This document shows, in pieces, positions 1 to 6,184 of a DNA stretch of 8,754 nt. Each line of letters opens with the position of its first letter. The first letter of the stretch is position 1. A program made the translations under genes and the position numbers. The notes beneath the pieces are model-generated. The model did not search any database. It saw nothing but the letters and a program-made list of their open reading frames with translations, and had not been told where the DNA came from. The stretch spans positions 82,545 to 91,298 of the forward strand of contig DEHT01000012.1 in the NCBI GenBank assembly GCA_002352045.1, read 5' to 3'. This DNA comes from Chitinophagaceae bacterium UBA2793 (GTDB lineage Bacteria; Bacteroidota; Bacteroidia; Chitinophagales; Chitinophagaceae).

Positions 1-426
1 ATGGTACATGAAATTTTTAGCCTTGAAAAAATTACTAAACTTAAAATTAGACACCCTAAAGCTAAGTTGTTAGCTCATCCGGAGTGTGAGGAACCAATAT
101 TAGCCATAGCAGACTATATAGGAAGCACTACGGGCATTTTAAAGTATTCTCAACAGGATGATAGCCAGGAATACATAGTGGCCACAGAGGCCGGTATTTT
201 GCATCAAATGGAAAAAGCCAGCCCACATAAAACTTTTATACCTGCACCACCTAATAATGCATGTGCCTGTAACGACTGTCCATATATGAAATTGAATACA
301 TTAGAAAAACTATATCTGTGTTTAAAGTACGAGATACCCGAAATAGTAATGGATGAGGAATTAAGGTTGGCTGCTAAAAAGCCTATTGATAGAATGCTTG
401 AGATAAGTGCGAAGTATGGTTTATAA
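1..426 (+). CDS. nadA: Quinolinate synthase NadA, C-terminal part (5' end outside window)
   Basis: NadA is a cytoplasmic [4Fe-4S] enzyme that condenses iminoaspartate with dihydroxyacetone phosphate to give quinolinate in de novo NAD synthesis. The visible 141 residues match the last domain of the family. HPEC lies at residues 26-29 (its Cys is a cluster ligand), followed by ADYIGST at 37-43, ATEAGIL at 61-67, and a CACNDCPYMK segment at 88-97 whose last Cys (93) corresponds to the third cluster ligand. NTLE follows at 99-102. Full NadA proteins are about 300-370 residues, so more than half is missing. The ATG at position 1 is probably an internal codon, because the family has a conserved VHE just at this point and sequence upstream of it. 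The frame is open to the window edge. A terminator follows the stop codon by about 40 nt. Confidence 0.95.
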   Translation: MVHEIFSLEKITKLKIRHPKAKLLAHPECEEPILAIADYIGSTTGILKYSQQDDSQEYIVATEAGILHQMEKASPHKTFIPAPPNNACACNDCPYMKLNTLEKLYLCLKYEIPEIVMDEELRLAAKKPIDRMLEISAKYGL

Positions 427-430
427 TTGA

Positions 431-464
431 TTTGTTTTTTAAGTTTAAAAATGTTTTAACTTTA
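431..464 (+). promoter_or_regulatory. Possible Bacteroidota promoter for chrA
   Basis: TTTG at 431-434 could be a -33 element. TAACTTTA at 457-464 matches the -7 consensus TAnnTTTG at 7 of 8 positions, with 22 nt between them, at the upper end of the usual range. Transcription would begin near 468-471, at the foot of the nadA terminator stem. This is the best promoter candidate I see upstream of chrA, but it is weak because the last base of the -7 box does not match. Confidence 0.3.
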
Positions 465-467
465 ACT

Positions 468-499
468 AAGCCATTCAACATTGAGTGGCTTTTCCTTTT
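468..499 (+). terminator. Intrinsic terminator after nadA
   Basis: AAGCCATTCAA (468-478) pairs with TTGAGTGGCTT (481-491) over 11 positions, one of them a G-T wobble. With a CA centre, the usable form is about 10 bp with a 4-nt loop. A pyrimidine-rich tail, TTCCTTTT (492-499), follows. The position 42 nt after the nadA stop fits termination of that gene. The structure overlaps the first possible start codon of chrA (TTG 481), which argues that chrA starts further in. Confidence 0.75.
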
Positions 500-501
500 C
501 A

Positions 502-1752
502 TTGACTATACTACGACATATTCCTTTTTTAAAAACTGTATTTTTTTACAGCATTACTGCGTTTGGTGGGCCGCAAGGACACTATGGAATGATGCTAAAA
601 AATTTTGTAAATAAAAGAAGATACGTTACAGAGGAAGAGTTATTGGAATACAATTCCTTTTGCCAATTATTACCGGGTGCATCCAGCACTCAAACTATTA
701 CTTTAATAGGTTACAAAAGAGGTGGGGTTGCTCTGGCTGTACTTACTTTAATTATTTGGCTATTACCGGCATGTTTATTAATGGGTGCTTTTTCTTTTCT
801 TTTTTCTTCTAATAGTTCTGCTAATTCAATAAATAATATTTTTAGATTTTTAGAGCCTATGGCAATTGGCTTTTTAATATTTGCAGCTCTTAAAACTTTT
901 AATATTGCTATAAATAATCTCATTACACAAGTTATAATGATAGCTTCAATGATAATGAGTTTTTTCTTTTTTAAGGCCCCCTGGGTTTTTCCTGTGCTTA
1001 TTGTTGCTGGTGGTATAGCAACCAATTTTAGTAACAATAGAATACCCGAGAATGAGGTAATTAAACCAAGACAAATAAAATGGAGAAATATCTGGTTGTT
1101 TGTACTTCTTTTTGTTATTGCAGGAATATTAAGTGAAACTGCACGTAAACAGGAATGGGAGCATCGAAAAGTTTTTAATTTGTTTGAAAACTTTTATAGG
1201 TTTGGAAGTATAGTATTTGGAGGAGGCGATGTTTTATTACCATTATTATTAGATCAGTACGTTGCAAGGCCAACCGATGTAAAATCAATTAAAAGAAACC
1301 CAAACCAAATACGTATTGAAAAATCAGACTTACTCACCGGGTTTGGTATGATGAGGGCAATTCCCGGACCTACATTTTCAGTTGCTAGCTATACAGGAGG
1401 AATGGCATTAAAAGATGAAGGATATAAAATGCAGATAATGGGTTGTATTGCAGCAACAGCAGGAATATTTTTACCTAGTGCTTTACTGGTTTTATTTTTC
1501 TTTCCGGTGTGGCAGTATTTAAAAAAGTTTGTGGTAGTTTACCGTGCACTTGAAGGAATAAATGCAGTTGTTGTTGGTTTAATGTGGTCTGCTGCTTTAT
1601 ATCTTTTAAGTGCGATGCCCATTAAAGATATAAGTGTAAATACACTTTTAAGTTTTGGAATTATAGTCATTACTTTTTTATTGCTTCGCTATACTAAAAT
1701 TCCAGCCCCTATTATTGTTCTTTTTTGTTTACTTGTAGGATGGTTACTTTAA
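502..1752 (+). CDS. chrA: Chromate transporter (CHR/ChrA family), two-domain form
   Basis: This is an inner-membrane protein of the CHR superfamily, known for chromate efflux; the substrate here is inferred from the family only. With the chosen start it has 416 residues, the length of the duplicated long-chain form. The N-terminal half carries TAFGGPQGH (19-27) and CQLLPGASSTQ (54-64). The C-terminal half repeats the pattern with FGGGD (239-243) and RAIPGPTFS (285-293). Hydrophobic segments run through both halves, separated by a charged loop around 180-195. No ATG occurs near the N-terminus. TTG 481 is in frame but sits in the nadA terminator stem, so I prefer TTG 502, which gives MTILRHIPFLK, a natural lead into the first helix. 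TTG 481 would add seven residues. The 3' end overlaps the convergent nadD gene by 4 nt. Confidence 0.9.
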   Translation: MTILRHIPFLKTVFFYSITAFGGPQGHYGMMLKNFVNKRRYVTEEELLEYNSFCQLLPGASSTQTITLIGYKRGGVALAVLTLIIWLLPACLLMGAFSFLFSSNSSANSINNIFRFLEPMAIGFLIFAALKTFNIAINNLITQVIMIASMIMSFFFFKAPWVFPVLIVAGGIATNFSNNRIPENEVIKPRQIKWRNIWLFVLLFVIAGILSETARKQEWEHRKVFNLFENFYRFGSIVFGGGDVLLPLLLDQYVARPTDVKSIKRNPNQIRIEKSDLLTGFGMMRAIPGPTFSVASYTGGMALKDEGYKMQIMGCIAATAGIFLPSALLVLFFFPVWQYLKKFVVVYRALEGINAVVVGLMWSAALYLLSAMPIKDISVNTLLSFGIIVITFLLLRYTKIPAPIIVLFCLLVGWLL

Positions 1753-2321
1753 TTTTTATAGTAGTTGTTTATTTCTATTTCTTCTTTTACTTCATCGGGT
1801 ACTAAAAAACGGATAGATTTTTTTTCTTTTATTAACTTACGTATATGCGTACTCGAAATTTCAAGAAGTGGGGCCTGAATTATATTTATATTAGCACCAT
1901 AATCATCTTCAATTTCGAATCCAGGTCTTTTATAAATAAAGATGGAATAGTTTTTAATAATAAAATCAGCATTAAACCATTTATATAAATTTTGAAAACC
2001 ATCACTTCCCATCACTAAAGAAAATTCATGTTGAGGATATTTTTCTTTTAAATATATTAATGTATTTGTTGTATAGGATGGTTTAGGTAACTTAAATTCA
2101 ATATTACTTGCTTTTATTTTTGTTTCTTTTTCCAACGCTAATTGTACTAAATGAAATCGTTGATGTTCGTTCAGTAAAGCTGCAGTTTTTTTAAAAGGAT
2201 TTTGTGGAGAAATCACTAACCATATTTCGTCTAATTCTGTTTCATTAATTAAATGGCTTGCAATTATTAAATGTCCATTATGAACAGGATTAAAAGACCC
2301 AAAATATAATCCAATCTTCAT
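1749..2321 (-). CDS. nadD: Nicotinate-nucleotide adenylyltransferase NadD
   Basis: NadD transfers AMP from ATP to nicotinate mononucleotide, giving deamido-NAD in the cytoplasm, the step before NAD synthetase. The 190-residue protein has the normal family length. The nucleotidyltransferase signature GSFNPVHNGH is at residues 8-17, with both ATP-binding His residues present. SPQNPFKK (38-45), PSYTTNTL (81-88), GSD (105-107) and the second ATP-binding signature ISSTHIR (155-161) follow, then VPDEV (174-178). The start is a clear ATG preceded by an A/T-only stretch ending TTTATAAT. It lies 18 nt downstream of the feoA-like gene on the same strand, so the two are probably co-transcribed. The stop codon interlocks with that of chrA at the TTAA of 1749-1752. 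Confidence 0.95.
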   Translation of the reverse strand: MKIGLYFGSFNPVHNGHLIIASHLINETELDEIWLVISPQNPFKKTAALLNEHQRFHLVQLALEKETKIKASNIEFKLPKPSYTTNTLIYLKEKYPQHEFSLVMGSDGFQNLYKWFNADFIIKNYSIFIYKRPGFEIEDDYGANINIIQAPLLEISSTHIRKLIKEKKSIRFLVPDEVKEEIEINNYYKN

Positions 2322-2339
2322 ATTATAAAAAAGTATTAT

Positions 2340-2573
2340 TTAAATTATTTTTACAATAATATGTTGTGCTTCGTCTTTTCTTAGGCTTAATAAATAGCCA
2401 GATACATTTATAGAGATAGGATCATTAAAAAAAGATGATTGATGCACGGTAATTTTTTCACCAGGAACACATCCCATTTCCATAAGTTTTAAAAAAATAT
2501 CATCATTTTCAATTGAAGTTATTTCAACAGTTTGACCAATATTTATTTCTGACAATCTTTTCTGTTTCTTCAA
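2340..2573 (-). CDS. feoA: FeoA-domain protein
   Basis: This is a small SH3-like FeoA domain protein. In Feo systems, FeoA is a cytoplasmic accessory to the ferrous-iron transporter FeoB; no feoB lies in this window, so the partner is unknown. With the chosen start it has 77 residues, close to the family norm. Family features are LSEINIGQ near residue 7, LKLMEMGCVPGEKI in the middle, then DPISINVSGYLLSLRKDEA, the DP...G...LRK.EA pattern of FeoA. The longest reading starts at TTG 2600 (86 aa), but that TTG is the end of a TACCTTTG promoter box, so transcription should begin downstream of it. TTG 2573 is preferred, and TTG 2555 (MSEINIGQ) is also possible. The gene is followed by nadD and diverges from ybeY. 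Confidence 0.85.
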   Translation of the reverse strand: MKKQKRLSEINIGQTVEITSIENDDIFLKLMEMGCVPGEKITVHQSSFFNDPISINVSGYLLSLRKDEAQHIIVKII

Positions 2574-2597
2574 TTCAAAGTTTTTTAGTTTGAATTG

Positions 2598-2605
2598 CAA
2601 AGGTA
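2598..2605 (-). promoter_or_regulatory. Bacteroidota -7 promoter box for feoA-nadD
   Basis: Read on the minus strand this is TACCTTTG, an exact match to the Bacteroidota -7 element TAnnTTTG. I see no convincing TTG -33 element about 20 nt upstream. The transcript would begin near 2591-2594 and carry a leader of about 20 nt to TTG 2573. Confidence 0.6.
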
Positions 2606-2650
2606 GGTTTTATAAAAACAGGTTAATTTCGATATTCAGAATATTCAATT

Positions 2651-3085
2651 ATGCCAGTAAAATTTAATTTTCAAAAATCTGCATCTTTAAAGAACAGGCA
2701 ACAATTAAAAACATTCTTGCTTTCTATTTTTAAAAGGGAACAGAAAAGCCCTGGTAAAATAGATTTTATTTTTTGTTCAGATGATTATATACTTCAAATA
2801 AATAAATCTTTTTTAAACCATGATTATTATACCGATATTATAACCTTTGATTTATCTGATTATATGGCCACATCAATAGATGCTGAAATATATATAAGTA
2901 TTGATACCGTAAAGTCAAATTCGGTACTATTTAATACAAGTTTTAATAATGAACTCCACCGGGTAATTTTTCATGGGATATTACATTTGTGTGGCTACAA
3001 CGATAAACGAAAAGAGGATAAGAAAACAATGAGTAAAAAAGAGGATTATTATTTAAGAAAGTATAAAATGCAATGTTCCATGTAG
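2651..3085 (+). CDS. ybeY: Endoribonuclease / rRNA maturation factor YbeY
   Basis: YbeY is a metal-dependent cytoplasmic factor for 16S rRNA 3'-end maturation and ribosome quality control. The 144-residue length is normal. NKSFLNHDYYTDIITF (51-66) matches the family's N..(F/Y)R..D..TDVLSF segment. The metal motif is HGILHLCGYND (108-118): His108 and His112 are kept, but the third position, His in the E. coli-type HGFLHLLGYDH, is Asp118. From memory, Bacteroidota YbeY proteins often have this HLCGY.DK form, so it is probably a lineage trait and not damage. The start is the ATG at 2651, with no Shine-Dalgarno sequence. A near-match -7 box (TAATTTCG, 2624-2631) lies upstream. The last codons form the left arm of a long inverted repeat. 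Confidence 0.93.
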   Translation: MPVKFNFQKSASLKNRQQLKTFLLSIFKREQKSPGKIDFIFCSDDYILQINKSFLNHDYYTDIITFDLSDYMATSIDAEIYISIDTVKSNSVLFNTSFNNELHRVIFHGILHLCGYNDKRKEDKKTMSKKEDYYLRKYKMQCSM

Positions 3086-3122
3086 CACCGTTTCACCCAG
3101 AAACTGGGATACGTGGAACATT
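3072..3122 (+). repeat. Nested inverted repeat at the ybeY 3' end
   Basis: AATGTTCCATGTA (3072-3084) pairs with TACGTGGAACATT (3110-3122) over 13 bp with one G-T wobble. Inside lies a second dyad, GTTTC (3090-3094) and GAAAC (3100-3104), extendable with CC/GG across a one-base bulge, or alternatively CCCAG/CTGGG. The left arm contains the ybeY stop codon. It is not a standard intrinsic terminator because no T-run follows on either strand. The right arm ends 1 nt before the promoter box of the next gene. The arms read like halves of the ParB-binding site parS (TGTTCCA and CGTGGAACA). The function is unknown. Confidence 0.7.
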
Positions 3123-3123
3123 A

Positions 3124-3131
3124 TATCTTTG
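3124..3131 (+). promoter_or_regulatory. Bacteroidota -7 promoter box for the HNH-like gene
   Basis: TATCTTTG is an exact match to TAnnTTTG. It lies 15 nt before the ATG at 3147, so the predicted leader is only about 8-11 nt. The -33 region would fall within the inverted repeat, where I see no clear TTTG. Confidence 0.55.
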
Positions 3132-3146
3132 TATTAAATTTTAAAG

Positions 3147-3746
3147 ATGGTAGATAGTAAACTTTTAATTGAGCCTGAAGCAAAGTTTAAAGAGAAAAAA
3201 AAATGGCAGATTGCTTTAAGAAGGTATGTGCTTGAAAAAAAGCTAAGCCCAAATTATGCTCCCTACTTCGGATTAGAAATAGAAAAAATGAGAAAATGGG
3301 TAGAATGCCAGTTTGTAGAGGGTATAGGTTGGGATGATTTTGCAGTAAAGTGGCAGTTTGACCATGTGATACCAGTTACTTACTTTGATTTTAATAATGA
3401 GGATGAACTCAAAATGTGCTGGAGTTTTTTAAATATTAGGGTTGGCATTTTTAATAAAAAGGAAGAGAAGGTTAATAGAATTGACCTTGTGTATGCAAAA
3501 AACTACTTTAAAGACTTATATAAATCATCAAATATTGAAAGTATAATTCCTTTTTTAGATAAAATAGAAGGCATTATTCTTTCTAAGAAACTGGAGACGA
3601 ATAGTCAAACCCGCTTTTTACTAGAACAGAAATCGTATTTAAGTAGTATAAAAGGGTTTTCTGCATATGAATATGAAATGTTGAATCGTGGAGGTACACT
3701 TGAGCAAGTGAAAAAAGAAATGGAGATACTAAAAAAGTTTACTTAG
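3147..3746 (+). CDS. HNH-endonuclease-like protein of unknown role
   Basis: This 199-residue soluble protein has no signal peptide or membrane segment. Residues 50-108 resemble, from memory, a family of HNH nucleases common in phages and large viruses, with the pattern ESQF..GM.W.NYG.WHIDHIIP..SFDL...EE..KC.HYTNLQPL...EN..K. Here the equivalents are ECQFVEGIGWDDF (53-65), WQFDHVIPVTYFDF (69-82), EDELKMCWSFLNIRV (85-99) and FNKKEEK (102-108). The putative ββα-metal residues D72-H73, N96 and N103 are all in place, which suggests an intact HNH/HNN site. The LQPL that usually follows Asn is IRVG here. Residues 110-199 are charged, probably helical, and not recognised. The gene lies between ybeY and mnmG, has its own TATCTTTG box, and its stop is 13 nt before mnmG. 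Base composition looks like its neighbours'. Nuclease activity is an inference. Confidence 0.7.
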   Translation: MVDSKLLIEPEAKFKEKKKWQIALRRYVLEKKLSPNYAPYFGLEIEKMRKWVECQFVEGIGWDDFAVKWQFDHVIPVTYFDFNNEDELKMCWSFLNIRVGIFNKKEEKVNRIDLVYAKNYFKDLYKSSNIESIIPFLDKIEGIILSKKLETNSQTRFLLEQKSYLSSIKGFSAYEYEMLNRGGTLEQVKKEMEILKKFT

Positions 3747-3747
3747 T

Positions 3748-3755
3748 TAACTTTG
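3748..3755 (+). promoter_or_regulatory. Bacteroidota -7 promoter box for mnmG
   Basis: TAACTTTG is an exact match to TAnnTTTG. It starts 2 nt after the upstream stop codon and ends 4 nt before the mnmG ATG. Transcription from it would begin at or very near the ATG, giving a leaderless or almost leaderless mRNA. No clear -33 element is visible. Confidence 0.55.
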
Positions 3756-3759
3756 CGGC

Positions 3760-5628
3760 ATGTTTAATAAATACGATGTCATAGTAGTTGGGGCAGGACA
3801 TGCTGGTTGCGAAGCAGCAGCAGCAGCAGCCAATATGGGAAGTAAGGTGTTATTGATAACAATGAACATGCAAACTATTGCCCAAATGAGTTGTAATCCT
3901 GCAATGGGCGGTATTGCAAAGGGGCAAATAGTTAGGGAAATAGACGCAATGGGTGGTTATAGTGGAATAGTGTCGGATAAAAGTATGATTCAGTTTAGGA
4001 TGCTCAATAGAAGTAAGGGTCCTGCCATGTGGAGCCCAAGGGTTCAAAGTGATAGAATGTTGTTTGCTCAAACTTGGAGGGAAATGCTGGAAAATACCCC
4101 AAATGTGGACTTTTACCAGGACATGGTCAATGAATTATTGGTAGAAGATAATGTTGTAAAGGGAGTTGTTACCGGTTTAGGACATAAAATTCATGCAAAA
4201 GCGGTAGTACTAACCAATGGTACCTTTTTAAACGGTGTAATTCATATCGGAGAAAAGAATTTTGGAGGCGGAAGGGTTGCAGAAAAAGCAGCGACCGGAA
4301 TTACTGAACAACTTGTGAAACTTGGATTTGAAAGCGCAAGACTAAAAACAGGCACACCGCCACGTATTGATGGAAGAAGTTTGGATTATAGTAAAATGGA
4401 GGAACAAAAAGGAGATGACGAAATAGTTGGGTTTAGTTTTTTAAATGAAACCAGCTTAAATCCCAATCAGCAGAGAAGCTGCTGGATAACTTACACCAGC
4501 GAAGAAGTTCATAATATTCTAAAAACCGGCTTTGAAAGCAGCCCTATGTATCAGGGTAGAATTCAGGGAACCGGACCAAGATATTGCCCAAGTATAGAAG
4601 ATAAAATAAACCGATTTGCAGAACGAGACAGACACCAGCTTTTTGTGGAGCCCGAAGGGTTTAATACCATAGAAATATATGTAAATGGCTTTTCAACCTC
4701 ATTACCCGAAGATGTTCAATTAGAAGCCTTAAGAAAAGTACCGGGTTTTGAAAACAGTAAAATGTTTCGCCCCGGATATGCCATTGAGTACGACTTTTTC
4801 CCGCCAACACAATTGACTCACTCGTTGGAAACTAAAAAAATTAAAAACCTGTTTTTTGCTGGTCAAATAAATGGCACCACCGGTTACGAAGAAGCTGCTT
4901 GCCAGGGTTTAATGGCCGGTATTAATGCTCATCAGGCAACCATTAATCAAGATGCAGTTGTTTTAAAAAGAAGCGAAGCATATATAGGAGTATTAATAGA
5001 TGATCTAATTAATAAAGGAACCGATGAACCTTACCGTATGTTTACCAGCAGAGCAGAGTTTAGAACATTACTCAGGCAGGATAATGCAGACTTCCGTCTT
5101 ACTGAACTAAGTTATAAAATTGGCTTGGCCAGCCAGGAAAGGATGGATAGGGTTATTGAGAAAAAATCTCAGGTAGAAGAACTAAAAGCAGCATTAAATA
5201 AAATTCAGATTGAACCTGAAGAGAGTGAACATTATTTAAAAAGCCTGCAATCGAGCGTTCTTACCGGAAAACAAAAAGCGGCACAGTTAGTCTTAAGGCC
5301 TGGGGTTGAATTGAGTGATATGATAAAAGCTATTCCTTCACTATACGATCAATTAAAATCGTATTCAAAAGAAGTGATAGAACAGGCTTCAATTCAAATT
5401 AAATACGATACCTACATAGAAAAAGAAAAAGAGTTGGTAAATAAAATGAGCCAACTGGAAAACTTGCTTATTCCGGAAAACTTTAATTATCAAAAACTAT
5501 CTTCCTTAAGCAATGAGGCTCGCCAAAAGTTTATTAAAATTCAGCCCAAAACTTTGGGACAGGCTTCCCGAATTTCGGGAGTAAATCCAAGCGATGTGCA
5601 GATATTAATGATTTACATGGGTAGATAA
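3760..5628 (+). CDS. mnmG: tRNA uridine-5-carboxymethylaminomethyl modification enzyme MnmG (GidA)
   Basis: MnmG is the FAD-binding partner of the GTPase MnmE. Together they install the (carboxymethyl)aminomethyl group at C5 of wobble uridine 34 in several tRNAs, in the cytoplasm. The 622-residue length is normal. The FAD-binding GAGHAG is at residues 11-16, CNPAMGGIAKG at 45-55 (with a conserved Cys at 45), GGGRVAEKA at 169-177, TGTPPRIDGR at 197-206, the family signature GPRYCPSIEDK at 272-282 (Cys276 is the likely catalytic Cys), and the second signature AGQINGTTGYEEAA at 367-380. YRMFTSRAEFR lies at 425-435, and the helical C-terminal domain involved in MnmE binding ends with QASRISGVNPSD. 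The ATG is unambiguous. A run of six Ala codons at 19-24, five of them GCA, lies in the first FAD-binding helix. The next gene follows after a spacer with no G or C. Confidence 0.98.
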   Translation: MFNKYDVIVVGAGHAGCEAAAAAANMGSKVLLITMNMQTIAQMSCNPAMGGIAKGQIVREIDAMGGYSGIVSDKSMIQFRMLNRSKGPAMWSPRVQSDRMLFAQTWREMLENTPNVDFYQDMVNELLVEDNVVKGVVTGLGHKIHAKAVVLTNGTFLNGVIHIGEKNFGGGRVAEKAATGITEQLVKLGFESARLKTGTPPRIDGRSLDYSKMEEQKGDDEIVGFSFLNETSLNPNQQRSCWITYTSEEVHNILKTGFESSPMYQGRIQGTGPRYCPSIEDKINRFAERDRHQLFVEPEGFNTIEIYVNGFSTSLPEDVQLEALRKVPGFENSKMFRPGYAIEYDFFPPTQLTHSLETKKIKNLFFAGQINGTTGYEEAACQGLMAGINAHQATINQDAVVLKRSEAYIGVLIDDLINKGTDEPYRMFTSRAEFRTLLRQDNADFRLTELSYKIGLASQERMDRVIEKKSQVEELKAALNKIQIEPEESEHYLKSLQSSVLTGKQKAAQLVLRPGVELSDMIKAIPSLYDQLKSYSKEVIEQASIQIKYDTYIEKEKELVNKMSQLENLLIPENFNYQKLSSLSNEARQKFIKIQPKTLGQASRISGVNPSDVQILMIYMGR

Positions 5629-5658
5629 TATTAATAATTTTAATAATATATTTATAAT

Positions 5659-6177
5659 ATGTTCAAACTAAACTTAAACGGATTAAAAACAAGAGAAGAA
5701 ATTTTTGAAGAAGTTTCAAAAGAAATAAGCTACATAGTAAGAATTGCAACCAAAGACAGTAAACGCCCTTGGGGTGGCTTTTTGGTGATAAATGAAGATG
5801 ATGCTGATAAATTTATAAGCGAATTTTTTCCGCACCTAACGTTTAATGAGTTAAACATTTCAGGCAAACTGAGCCCCAAAATTCTATTGGTGGAACCCGG
5901 AAAAAAACTGAGCTGGCAATACCACCACCGCCGTGCAGAAATATGGAAATTAATTTATGGTGTAGCAGGCATTGTTAGGAGCGATGATGATACTCAAAAA
6001 GAGTTGCACACATTAAGTGTGGGTGAAATAATTGAACTTCAGCAAGGAGAAAGGCACCGCCTGGTTGGCCTGGAAGCCGGCTGGGGAATTATTGCAGAAA
6101 TATGGCGACATACCGATGCCGCAAACCCAAGCGACGAAGAAGATATTGTAAGAGTGCAGGACGATTTTGGAAGATAA
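5659..6177 (+). CDS. Cupin protein, mannose-6-phosphate isomerase type II-like
   Basis: This is a 172-residue single-domain cupin resembling the isomerase domain found at the C-terminus of bifunctional ManC/AlgA proteins, here standing alone. RPWGGF at 36-41 is the typical opening. Cupin motif 1 is VEPGKKLSWQYHHRRAEIW (78-96), with His89/His90 and Glu94 as metal-ligand candidates. Motif 2 is GEIIELQQGERHRL (122-135), with His133. It ends with EIW.......EEDIVRVQDDFGR, the family's typical last strand. The family includes enzymes that interconvert mannose-6-phosphate and fructose-6-phosphate and also sugar-nucleotide enzymes, so the substrate cannot be fixed from sequence alone. The first 35 residues are an extra N-terminal helix. 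It follows mnmG on the same strand after 30 nt of A/T-only DNA and may be co-transcribed with it. A strong terminator follows the stop. Confidence 0.85.
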   Translation: MFKLNLNGLKTREEIFEEVSKEISYIVRIATKDSKRPWGGFLVINEDDADKFISEFFPHLTFNELNISGKLSPKILLVEPGKKLSWQYHHRRAEIWKLIYGVAGIVRSDDDTQKELHTLSVGEIIELQQGERHRLVGLEAGWGIIAEIWRHTDAANPSDEEDIVRVQDDFGR

Positions 6178-6184
6178 AATTTTT

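Noticed and set aside
468..499. Riboswitch for the chromate transporter
   Set aside because: The hairpin fits a simple nadA terminator. No aptamer-like structure or alternative anti-terminator pairing is visible in the short interval.
432..614. 60-residue open frame overlapping the chrA start
   Set aside because: It starts with TTG, crosses the nadA terminator, and for most of its length covers the conserved chrA N-terminus in another frame, with no family-like sequence of its own.
711..1037. 108-residue minus-strand open frame inside chrA
   Set aside because: It lies wholly within conserved chrA coding sequence. The composition is a shadow of the plus-strand codons and no motif is recognisable.
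3747..3759. Replication origin next to mnmG (gidA)
   Set aside because: gidA lies near oriC in some bacteria, but there is no DnaA-box cluster, dnaA, rsmG or parAB here, and the gap is only 13 nt.
3814..3831. Triplet repeat of five GCA codons plus GCC in mnmG
   Set aside because: It encodes an Ala run in the first FAD-binding helix, where Ala is normal for the family. Copy-number changes would stay in frame, so phase variation is not supported.
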